Assembly (NCBI GenBank): GCA_946965045.2
Contig: OX337228.1
Location: forward strand, 1,674,001 to 1,738,000
DNA: 64,000 nucleotides
Source of the DNA: Epithemia pelagica
Taxonomy: Eukaryota > Bacillariophyta > Bacillariophyceae > Surirellales > Surirellaceae
Direction: 5' to 3'
The notes beneath the pieces were generated by a model that saw only the letters and a program-made list of their open reading frames with translations, was not told the DNA's origin and did not search any database. Positions 51,281 to 60,818 of this stretch are shown here, piece by piece; positions within the stretch are counted from its first letter, which is position 1, and each line of letters begins with the position of its first letter. A program made the position numbers and the translations under genes.

Positions 51281-52169
51281 TTACAACTCGTTGGCCTCTT
51301 GCTGATCACGGTGGTCGTTCTCGTTTACTCTCCTTTCTGAGCTAGCAAGAGTTTTAAAAGGGGAATGTGAATAGTATTTGGGTCGAGAATCCAATCGAAC
51401 ATGAAGCCAGGCTACGCCTGTGCCACACGTTGACAACCAGAGAGGTTTATTTCTGTTGAGAGACAATTCTTGAAGGTATTGTGTAGCCACTTGTTTCCAG
51501 AATGCGTCCAATTGGGGACCGGGTGCCCCGCGAGCAAATGCCGCCAAATGTCCATAGAAACTGTCATTCTTGTCTCTTGGTATAGGTTTGGGCACAATGA
51601 GAAAGGCATCGCCACTCAGATTGCGAAAGCTTGCTGTGTACACGTTTCCTGGGTGTTGGAAATGTTCAGCAAAAGCTTCCGAGTTGGCACCGCCGGATCG
51701 CTTGATGAAGGATGCCAAACCCTTACTTTGGATCAAGACAAATTCAAAAGGCTCCGTCGCGCTACCAGCAAATGTCGTGCCTTTGGTTTCCCAAAATACT
51801 GCCGGAAAGGGTGCATCCTATAGCGACAACGGATATCACCTTGTAAGATGTGGAATTTCAGGTATGTGCAACCCTTTCAGTCCGCATCCTTGACGATTCT
51901 TCAATGATGTCATAGAAGACACTGGCAGAGAAGAGGAATAGGAGTACCTACTTGCCCATGTATGCTGAACGTACCGCAATAAGTTTGCTGAATTCCAGGC
52001 GAAGTTTTTGCCCTTCTGGGTGCTCTGACGCGAGTGTTTCGGCCCATTCTCGAATCGACACGGGTTGATTGGTAGAACCATGCTTTCGAATGGCACGATA
52101 ACCGAGCTTGTCGGAAGATGCAACAGACTGCTGCAGAGACTCATAGAAGATCTGGAATGGTGCACTCAT
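51281..52169 (-). CDS. DUF6940-like protein, 2 exons
   Basis: Exons 52169-51975 and 51817-51281 (157-nt intron, GTACGT, CTATAG) encode 243 residues. The second exon carries PVFWETKGTTFAG-type start (as DAPFPAVFWETKGTTF), GDAFLIVPKPI, YGHLAAFARGAPGPQLDAFW and the hallmark LWLSTCGTGVAWLHVRLDSR followed by PKYYSHSP. These match a family I recall as DUF6940, found in bacteria and algae, with no known activity. Exon 1 is hydrophilic (MSAPFQIFYESLQQSVASS). The protein lacks a signal peptide and is likely cytosolic. The assignment rests on the WLST-WLHVRLD block. Confidence 0.65.
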
Positions 52170-52543
52170 TGGACTGCTAGAGCAAATTCTCAATGCTATT
52201 TTTGAGATATCGCAATTCTGTCGTCCTCTCTTCTCCCCGTGGTTGTTATGGTCCAACCTTTGCAGTTTTGGTGTCTTGGTTGGTCGAGTTCCACACGGAA
52301 GCACGAACAAAATGAAGGTACAAGGAACCAAGACGTGAACGATTGAGTCGCCTGGCGCGATGCTGCCACGCGGCACCAGGCGCAGTCGCACACTTGCGAA
52401 GAAAATTGGGGGCGGGATTTACTGCCCCTTCCAGATTCCAGATACACATGAAGAAGACCCGATTCGAGACCACAACGACGAGACAACAATAGAACGAACA
52501 AATAATAACGAACTTAAAGACGACAAGTAACACAGTCAGCAAA
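52170..52543. promoter_or_regulatory. Divergent promoter region, DUF6940-like / TMEM18
   Basis: 374 bp between divergent starts. No gene or clear motif. Confidence 0.35.
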
Positions 52544-53453
52544 ATGGCAACGTTGAAAGCAGCGACGGACGGATCTGCCCCCTCCAATACTGAAGGATTC
52601 TTCAGTCAATTCGCCAACGAGGTGCTGGGCAGTGCCGAAAAGATCTCGAATCGACTGGAAGAAGGTTTGAACGCCATTCTGACTGGAGACATCTCGGCGG
52701 AGTCAAAAGAACCTCAAGGGGAGAGGCCATCTATGGGAGGGGAGGCTGATGAAGATTTTGGTGACGAAGAGGAGTTCGACTGGAGCCAAGTGGATATGGA
52801 TTCAGAATCGCCCTTGAGTGGCATTGCAGAGAGTGTCGTGGGAGACATAATGCAAGGACAGGTAAGTATTTGACGGACCAGTATTCTTGCCTGTCATTTA
52901 TGTCTACAGTTCTAATATGTCTGCTCTCTGTCGAATTATCGGATGCCAGTCTGGTCCTCAAACAATGCTCGAACACTTGGATGCATTTCGTCACGCTATT
53001 AATTGGACCGAGCCCTTGATACTTGGTATCCTGAGTTTCCAGGCCATTATCTTCCTGTGCACTCTTTGGGTCAGTCGACCCAACGTTAGTTTAGTGCCCA
53101 GAATCATTCTTATGGTGGTCATGGCTGGACTAGTCCGCTCGGCCGAAACGATCAATTCTTGGGCGGGAAGGAACTGGCAGGGCATGTCGTCTCAAAATTA
53201 TTTTGATCGTGGTGGTATTTTTATATCGATTTTCTTGTGTGCTCCGCTATTGTTGGATTCTTTTATCATGTTGATTTGCTTTTTGCGCGAAGCCTCCCAG
53301 CTCCTAGTCCAAGTGAAAACGGCGGAATTGAAACAAAAACGGAAAAAGAAACCACATAACAATACTCAGCAAGTAGGTACCAAGAATGGCGCAAATGGCC
53401 CTTCGACGACATCAGACCAAGGGAACAAACGCCGAGGGAAGAAAGATCAATAA
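52544..53453 (+). CDS. TMEM18: TMEM18-family membrane protein, 2 exons
   Basis: Exons 52544-52861 and 52950-53453 (88-nt intron, GTAAGT, TGCCAG) give 273 residues. The first 106 residues are acidic and unique (GFFSQFANEVLG, DEEEFDWSQVDMD). Exon 2 carries the TMEM18 domain: LDAFRHAINWTEPLILG, RIILMVVMAGLVRSAETINS, then GRNWQGMSSQNYFDRGGIFI and SIFLCAPLLLDSFIMLICFL. A coiled-coil, Lys-rich C-terminus follows (LVQVKTAELKQKRKKK). TMEM18 proteins are small nuclear-envelope or ER membrane proteins with about three or four spans. An earlier acceptor would meet a stop codon at once, so 52950 is chosen. The long acidic N-terminus is not part of the usual short animal protein. Confidence 0.85.
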
Positions 53454-53832
53454 GAGCAACGATGAAGGGGGAAAACTCATTCAAGTGCCGGAATCGTGCA
53501 GAGTCGTGGTAGATGAACCTGTTTCCTTTGATCCAATGGCTTCGTACGCAACAATGGAAGTACTTTTGTCTTCAATGTATACATTCCATCTACCGCTTGC
53601 GCCATCCTGTGCGAGAGATAGCCTTTCGTTCGGTGCTAACGTAGTAAAGACTACTCCTATCGAATATCGATCCCATGGATAGAAACGAGATGCTAATAGG
53701 GTAGGGGCGGTAGTTGGCCTGTATGTATGGTCGTAATCGCTTTCCAGTCGCATTAGATGCGAATCCGGCGGAGAAAAATGGAGAAATCCCGTTTCTCCCT
53801 CCCTCATTCCAATCTCAAGATTCGTTCATACC
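53454..53832. other. Intergenic
   Basis: 379 bp between the TMEM18 and REX1B-like genes, both on the plus strand. No gene is supported. Confidence 0.4.
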
Positions 53833-54803
53833 ATGACCAACTCTCGACAATTGGACGATAGCTCCAAGGCGATTGATATTTCCGCAGCCTTACAAATTCT
53901 AGCGGAACGACAACAGCACCAGCACCACCATGATGACCATCACCCGAGTACACATCATTTGGCCCACGAATCTTTGAGCTCCATCTCATCGCCGACAAGG
54001 CCACACGGAGGAGGTCAAGTGATTGATATTTTCGCTGCCACTACGGAAACTCAGGTCGTGAATGATTCATCGCAGGATCCTTCGCAGGTTTCTAAAGCTG
54101 AGCCAAAAATCAATTCGCAGCCTGACGGGGTGTCGGACACAAGCGACAATGTCTCTACCGGAGCACACGACAAATTGAAACAAGAGATTTCCCGATTTTC
54201 CGAAAGAGAAAGAATTGAACTGGTCCTCAAGTCACAGGAAGATCGAGTTGCGACGTATCGGTATTTTGATGAGTATGTCGCCAATGTATCGTGCTGCAAT
54301 CCTCGAGCATTAGAAAGACTCATGCACATTCTTTACCTTTGCCGCTTCTTTCTTTCTCATGCGTTATTTTCTCAAAAAGAGGATTGAAGGATGTTTTAAG
54401 AACTGGAAATATGACAATCTACCCAGCCTTGTGCGCTCAAGTGACGGCTACTTTCACTGTTTTGTCCAATACTATCAACGAAATTCGTGACAGTGAAACA
54501 ACGTCGAGAGAGTTGAGAAAACTTTTGACGCAACTGCAAAAGCAGGAAAGCCAAAAGTTAAACTTAACTGCTGCGTTGCATCTCGAAAAGATACGAAAGG
54601 CATCTTCAGATGGCGCCATTACAGCTAGCAACCAAACATCTAGTGCTGGAGACGAAAGAACAATCAGAATGGTGGAATCAAGTATATCGTCACTAATACA
54701 AAGGATACAAACCTGTGTGCAAGAGATTAATGAAGTGTTGGAAGAATTGAGGTGTACTTTACTGGAACATGATGTCGAGTCCAAGATAGGGCCAACCGAC
54801 TAG
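53833..54803 (+). CDS. REX1B-domain (REX1BD-like) protein, 2 exons
   Basis: Exons 53833-54272 and 54380-54803 (107-nt intron, GTATGT donor, AAAAAG acceptor) give 287 residues. The N-terminal 110 residues are disordered with His/Gln stretches (QQHQHHHDDHHPSTHH). The conserved part runs from about 125: RERIELVLKSQEDRVATYRY into FDEGLKDVLRTGN at the splice, then PALCAQVTATFTVLSNTINE and LLTQLQKQESQKLNLTAALH. This layout of an alpha-helical region with a Gln-Glu-Lys-Leu-Leu-Thr run resembles the REX1-B domain of C19orf60, named for a link to DNA excision repair in algae. It is helical and probably a complex subunit. The acceptor AAAAAG is weak; a different exon 2 start would break the frame. Confidence 0.55.
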
Positions 54804-55071
54804 ACCTCTTCCTTAGCTTCCTAAGTTGGTATAAGTCCGAAGTAAGACAAGCAGTTGAATCCAAAAAAAGATAAAAGCATTCTGGCTCGTGCTGCTATTC
54901 TCCATTTTGAATCAACGAGTGATGAAAGAGCCATTGACAAATTAGTGATAAAAGAGCACAATTAGTTATCGGTATCGGTTATAGAGTTAATGGACACGGA
55001 AGGATATCATTGCTGAATCCAAAACTTGCATCACAGCTAATCGCTCTCTAGAGGCTACTCCTCTACGTAGG
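54804..55071. other. Start of the gene-free region
   Basis: 270 bp of AT-rich DNA between the REX1B-like gene and the first inverted-repeat element. Nothing supported. Confidence 0.4.
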
Positions 55072-55690
55072 TAAGGGCTGGGGATACCGATCCATGTACA
55101 TCTAAGTAGGCTCAGTACAAAAGCTACGTAGAGTACATAAAATCACATAGTACACGTCACGCCGGAAATGGTCGGAATTTCAAAAAAATGCAAAAACGCT
55201 CGACAATGATGGCGAGATCCGGTGACGCCGTATGCATTCACCCATGCATCGCATAAACATCCAACCACCGTAAGTCCTTTGCCTTTACCTTTGAAATTGT
55301 TGTCTGAAATTACAGAAGATTTGCCAAGTTGGCTGAAAAGGTACGCTCATTTTTCTGCAGTGATGAAATCGAACGACCGCCCTAACTCATTCATTTTTCA
55401 AGGGTGCCTGAATCAAAGTGAAAGCAAAGTTGCTCTAGTAGTAAAGATTCTTATTGTAAAAGTGATTCAGGCAGGCTCAATTGTTCAGGAAGTTATTGCC
55501 ATGGGGGTGATGACTTCCATCATTGTCGAATGATGGCTTCCGGATTGCACCTTTTCTATCGGTGGCAAGTTTACGACGTGCGACTCGGTGTGACCATCCG
55601 CCCCACTTCTTACACAGACGAAAATAGTACTACGTAGGTTAATGTACTGAGCCTACTTAGATGTACATGGATCGGTATCCCCAGCCCTTA
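55072..55690. mobile_element. Foldback/MITE-like element with perfect 47-bp terminal inverted repeats
   Basis: The first 47 bp (55072-55118, starting TAAGGGCTGGGGATACCGAT) are the exact reverse complement of the last 47 bp (55644-55690). Weaker complementarity continues inward for about 15 bp (CTACGTAG blocks). The element is 619 bp and ends in TA at both sides, compatible with a TA target duplication of Tc1/mariner type. The interior has one 103-codon frame with no transposase motif, so it is non-autonomous. Confidence 0.8.
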
Positions 55691-55702
55691 TAATAGCCCT
55701 AA

Positions 55703-56499
55703 GGCTGTCTCCACCCGAGCGCCGCTATGCTGACGTATTGGGGCTTTCTGATTGGCCTCGCTATCCGGATAGCGGATTAGCGGAGCCAAAGGGAAATAAA
55801 CTCCACGATCTCCGTTAAAAGAACGCCGCTATCTCGCGTTGCGCGTACGCATTGCGCATATGCCCTCTCTTGTTTCGGTTAAAAAGGGGTGCGACCGCGG
55901 AAGTTGCGGAATTCAAACAAGACAATCAACGAGAGCACAAAGCATAAACCAAAGATGGAGGACTCGTTGTTCTCCCTCTTCATTGTTGACTGTCATGGTG
56001 AATCATGTTGTTGTTCATGGCCAATGTAGATGTAGGTTGTAGGTTGCAGTCCAATCTTCCTATTCCCTGTCCGATTTCCGACTGATTGTCTGATAATTGA
56101 TAATCGAACTCATCAATAGTTTGAATGATGCATTTGTTTGATTGTTGCATTCCTTCCGATCCGTGATCCTCGAATCATCTTGCTGTGCATGGTTCTTGTC
56201 CCATTATAGGAAGTAGGGAACACAACAATGGAAAAAGAGATGGTAAGCGATCGTCACAATCAATACGTGCCATTGCCATGTTTTCGACACGAGAGATTCA
56301 AAGTTTCACTGATGGCAGCAGACGTTAATTTATTTATGCCGACGGTTATATTTTGCTCCGCTATCCGCTATTTTCCCCGCTATTTGGGGCCCCAAATAGC
56401 GGCAAAAATAGCGGACAGCGGAGCTGTTTAGCGGTTAGAGGAGATGGTGAAGTTCGATAGCGGTTTTTGGGCCTTTAGCGGGCCCGGGTGGAGATAGCC
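55703..56499. mobile_element. Second inverted-repeat element with internal palindrome
   Basis: Ends are imperfect inverted repeats of about 25 bp: GGCTGTCTCCACCCGAGCGC at the left, and on the opposite strand GGCTATCTCCACCCGGGCCC at the right. The element is about 800 bp and lies 12 bp from the first element. The interior is dotted with CGCTAT/ATAGCG copies and holds a strong hairpin. No transposase. Confidence 0.6.
56355..56424. repeat. 70-bp near-perfect palindrome (35-bp arms)
   Basis: The sequence reads GCTCCGCTATCCGCTATTTT outwards from 56355 and is nearly mirrored on the other strand from 56424, with the axis at GGGG/CCCC between 56389 and 56390. Only about three mismatches in 35 paired positions, and no loop. 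It could extrude as a cruciform or fold as an RNA hairpin if transcribed. Confidence 0.85.
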
Positions 56500-58615
56500 G
56501 AACTCTCATTAGAGATAGCGATAGAGGCTCACAATTCACAACGATTTTTGTTGGAGCTAACTATACTCTATCCTCTATCATGTGTGTAAAAGAAGCAGTA
56601 GGTAGTTCGTAGCACGGGGTTCTCGATTCTCGATTTTCGAAATCGGAAGACGAGCAAGATAATACTATTCTTCTTCGGAGTACTACGAGTACTTTCTCTA
56701 GCTAGTACATCTACTCTCTATCCGTAAGCCCTATAAAATCTGGGATAATATGAGAGACACTATTTATGGGCTTTGTGTGTATTGGGCGAAGGAGTGCGAG
56801 GGGGAGTGGGTGGAGGATCGCCAATCGCCAGTCCCCAGGTCCCCAGCCTATTATCTACTCCTATGACTATGACCGATACCTATCTGCATTGTCGCGTCGC
56901 TGGTTTAGCTCACCAGAATCCTTCACGAAGTATTCGTAGATCTGCCTCGTCTCCGTCCTCCCAAAACCGCTCAGCACTCGTCACTACATAATCCATATCC
57001 CGTATGATCAGGGAGTACGAGTACTCCATATTTACATAATATTATTATTGTGGTGGGATACACATATTCCCGTGACTCAATCTATTCGCTATTAGTTGTA
57101 TTTGTACTATGTGCTACCCTTGCATTGATCTCATCAACTAGGAGCAGGGTGAGTACTTCTATTGATACACTCTAGAGAATGATAGGTTGCTTGCTTTCTA
57201 CGTTTCCGTTGTCGGTTGTCGGTAGGTCAACTCTCCATGTTCCATGTCCTCTGTGCGTGGTGTCTTGTGTTTGTGTGCTGTCGACAGTCGACAAACATAC
57301 GGACACTGAACACTGAACACTGAACACCGATCACGGGACAGGCACGGGACTGCAACGAGAAGTCCCCAGTCCCCAGTCTGCAGCAACTCTACCAAGACCA
57401 AGAATACTCTAGCTACCTACTTCTACTCCTATAGGAATAGATTTTTCTTGGTGAGTGGTAGGTACTCCTATGTAGTATGTCGTACTCGTATTGTGGTGAT
57501 TGGCATGTGGTATGTGTATGTGGTGTGAATAGTGAATATGTCCACGATCCACTTTCGAAAGCTGATTGCCTTTGGTCATTGGGTTTTTCAAAACGAAACT
57601 TAAAGCTTAAGTTGTTTGCATATTGCAAAGTCGTTCTTTCATTGCATAAGCTCTTAAGATGATAATTGTCCCGGGAGCCGGCAAACTGATACATCATCAT
57701 CATCATGAACTATTATCTCCATGATACCTAGTACGAGTACTCGTAACTCGTAGTAAAGAACAAGAACCGATGACAGATGACCGGAAATAACTTGGTAGGA
57801 ATAAAATCCCTATGTTATGGGTTGCGGGTCCGATTCTTCGCTGGTTCGATCTCTTGCAGATCATACCAACAGCGAGACCAGCTCTCCGCTATTAGAACCC
57901 CCTTCAAGCACTCTTGATCTTCCTAAGTACTCCTCTCTAGCTAGAGTAGCTATGGAGCACTCTTTATCCGTTCTCTTGTCATTCTACGACAGCCAGCTAT
58001 TCAGCTAGCTAGCTGAGGGCTCAAACCTCAAACACAAAGCATCGAGAACGTGCGGATTGCGGAATGCGGAACTGCTTGGATAAGCATATCGATTTTCTAT
58101 CGGACCAGCCAATCTTCTGTGCGGGTCTCAAGTGTCAAGTTTCACCTTTCCGGTTTCCGGATTGCGGTATGCGGGATAAGTGATAACGCATAAGCATAAC
58201 GGATGCTAATTCTATGCCGAGTCAGTAGCAAGAAGTACGAGTACAAGATCATCCAAACAGAGAATAATAAGAACGAAGTACCAGTACTCATAGCTCGTAG
58301 GCTTATACAAAACTTACTTCGCTCCCACCGGTTCCCGGTTCCCACCGGACAATAAACGCCCAAACCCACTGGTTCTCAACAATCGGGGAAGTTGGGGGCC
58401 GGTTGTCGGTTGGGGCTCTGGAAATTGCGCAAGATTAAGACCAACTACGCCTGAGTACTACTCCGAACTACACTGCATACCACGACATTACACATGACCG
58501 TTCTTTTCCTTTCCGTTTTCCCACAACAAATTGCACAGAAACTGAAGCTTAGGCCTTCTCCTCTCTTCAAAAGTGACCACCAAACACGGATTGTGCAATC
58601 GTGTCGTCTGTTAGA
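56500..58615. other. Gene-free region rich in GAGTAC / CTAGCTAG short palindromes
   Basis: About 2.1 kb before the heat-shock-factor gene. It carries many scattered GAGTACTC-type and CTAGCTAG-type short palindromes (for example near 56680, 57025, 57730, 57925, 58230) and a small ACACTGA tandem triplication at about 57301-57325. No reading frame has protein-like composition. It probably includes the promoter of the HSF gene. Confidence 0.5.
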
Positions 58616-60293
58616 ATGACCATGGATGAAGGACCTTGCAAAAGCGTAGCTAGATCATCGAAGGATGATATCGAATTGAAAGATCTCCCAGTTTACAGTC
58701 TTTGCAACATGAAGGACGAAAACGGCGTAGCATGCGCCCCAAAAGGCGGGGTTGCCTGTCCATTTCCATGGCGTCTTCACGAGTGCCTGGAAGCCGTTGA
58801 AAAAGAAGGATTGGAACACATTGTGTCGTGGGCTCCACATGGACGGGCGTTTACTGTCCATCACCCCGACAAGTTCGTGGAACTTGTTTTGCCTCGGTGT
58901 GTAGATCTTGTCAAAGAAATATGTTTTATCTCCTTGTCTTCTTATTCAACTCTCTTTTGCGTTGAAATGCAGGTTCTTCGACCAAACCAAGTATCCCTCA
59001 TTCCAACGACAGCTTAACATATACGGATTTTCCCGTTTCCTTCAAGGTCGAGATAAAGGTGCTTATTACCACATTTGCTTTGTACGCGGACATCCATCCC
59101 TGGTGCGAGATATGGTTCGACAAAAAGTCAAAGGAAACAAACACGCCCCGAAAACCAAGAAGAAGGAGTATGACTTTTACCATCCTGCGTGGAAGACTCA
59201 CGTCGATGGATCGGCAGACTCCGCTGCCGCTCTTCTCAGTTTAGCTGAGAAGGCTTCAGATGAGGCATCTCTACCTACATCTGAGAGTGCCAAGGAAAAC
59301 GATTGCAATGAAGGCAACAAGGAGAAGAGAGACTCGCAGAAGACGTCGTTCCGCGAACGTCAAAGCGGGGATGCTTCGGTCTCTCGTCCAGAGGCCACAG
59401 TGCTACGACAATCGGCAGAGTCGTCTTCTCCTATTCCTCCTCCTGCTATGTATCCTCCTCAAGTTCCGATCGTCTCAACGGCACCTCTTACAGGTCATCT
59501 GGCGAATGATCGTGTGTTAACTGCCGCTTCTGGTCTCTATAATGCTCGTATGCATTCGGCTGCATTACAACCACAACAACGAGTCATTCTCTCGGGAGCG
59601 TCTCCCCAAGAGCTTCAAAACCATTATTTGCCACATGGAAGTAATGAACGTGTTGTTGTTTTACCCTCGTACGGACAACCACATTCCAAGGTTCCGCTAC
59701 TAGCCAATGCATCTGCGTTTTCATGTGCTGGCGAGCGACACCAATATCGTCCGGAATTGATCACTCAAAATCAGTACCAGGCAGCTCTCCACGAGCAGCA
59801 CCTCCTACAGGAACAGCAACGCACGCTCCTTGCAGCAGCCTTGCAAGAACGCTTGGTTTCGTCATCCGTTCCTGCTTCACAGCTGCACTACCCAGAAATG
59901 ACGCGGCTGCAGCACGAACAAGTCATGGCTCCGACACTTCCACGAGGCCACGTCCCTTCTATGCAGCCCACTGGTGTTGTGAATTTACCTCCTGGTAGTG
60001 CATCGCTGGTGAACGGATCCGTGGTGTCCTCTGCAGCCCAAGCCGTTGCAGCGAGGAAAAATGTTGTTGGTCAACCAACTCTGGTGCATCTTCCTGCAAC
60101 CTCTGCTTCAGCTGCTGGATATACGCAGTCACAAATCCAGACGGCCCGTCCTGCCCTACCCATGGGCCTCCCTCCTCCTTCGAACGAACCGAAAGCGCCG
60201 TATGTGACGCCCGTTGAAAGCAGTGCTAGTGTCATTGCACAATCTGGGCATGATCCTCTTGGGCGTGTCTATGTACTCCAAACTGTCAAGTAG
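58616..60293 (+). CDS. HSF: Heat shock factor-type transcription factor, 2 exons
   Basis: Exons 58616-58896 and 58973-60293 (76-nt intron, GTGTGT donor, TGCAG acceptor) encode 533 residues. The HSF DNA-binding domain spans about 49-165: FPWRLHECLEAVEKEGLEHI, VSWAPHGRAFTVHHPDKFVE, LVLPR joined to FFDQTKYPSFQRQLNIYGFS, and FLQGRDKGAYYHICFVRGHP. The intron falls after the Pro-Arg before the conserved FF, a position I have seen as typical of HSF genes. The rest is Gln/Pro/Ser rich with no clear leucine-zipper trimerisation region. HSF families are strongly expanded in diatoms. It would bind heat-shock-like elements in promoters; targets cannot be predicted. The frame starts at the ATG 58616 although a GTG lies upstream. 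Confidence 0.93.
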
Positions 60294-60818
60294 GAGTAGT
60301 AAGAAGCATCAGCATGGAAACCGCAGGGATTGTTTTGCTGACCAAACTTTTCGGGTGGTACGAGTATCTTTGGGTATATACTCTGTCACTGCAATGAATC
60401 AATTTTGTACTCTTTTCTCCTACATCTTCCAAATGTCGTTTTGGTACTTCGAGCACATATTAGTTCTTCCTGTTTTGTTGAAGCGATCTTCGTTTTCTTC
60501 AGTCCTCCCATCTACTCCTAGAGACTGTGTGTTCCAGTTTAGTGAACTAGCATGGAGGACAAAAGGCAATGCACCATATTATAATTCTCTTTGATTGCAA
60601 AACTGTATTAGAGTATTTTCATTATTTGTGTATCTATCTCTGGGTTTACCTACCCCTAACCCCTACTAAACCTGGCCTGCAATAGAGCCTAAACCGTACA
60701 GATAGTTTTTGGCGATGGGGGGTTGATCGAAAAGCGCCGCGCGTGGGGCGTGTGCGAAAACATTTTACAGAAGAGAGAAAACGCAACCCAAAGAGTAAAT
60801 TGACATCAAACCTTAATC
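60294..60818. promoter_or_regulatory. Intergenic, promoter of the MUS81-like gene
   Basis: 525 bp between the HSF gene and the last gene. The last 160 bp include GC-rich GCGCCGCGCGTGGGGCGTG. No gene. Confidence 0.4.

Noticed and set aside
55222-55533. A 103-codon frame inside the first inverted-repeat element
   Set aside because: Lies wholly inside a MITE-like element, has no transposase motif and no protein-like composition.
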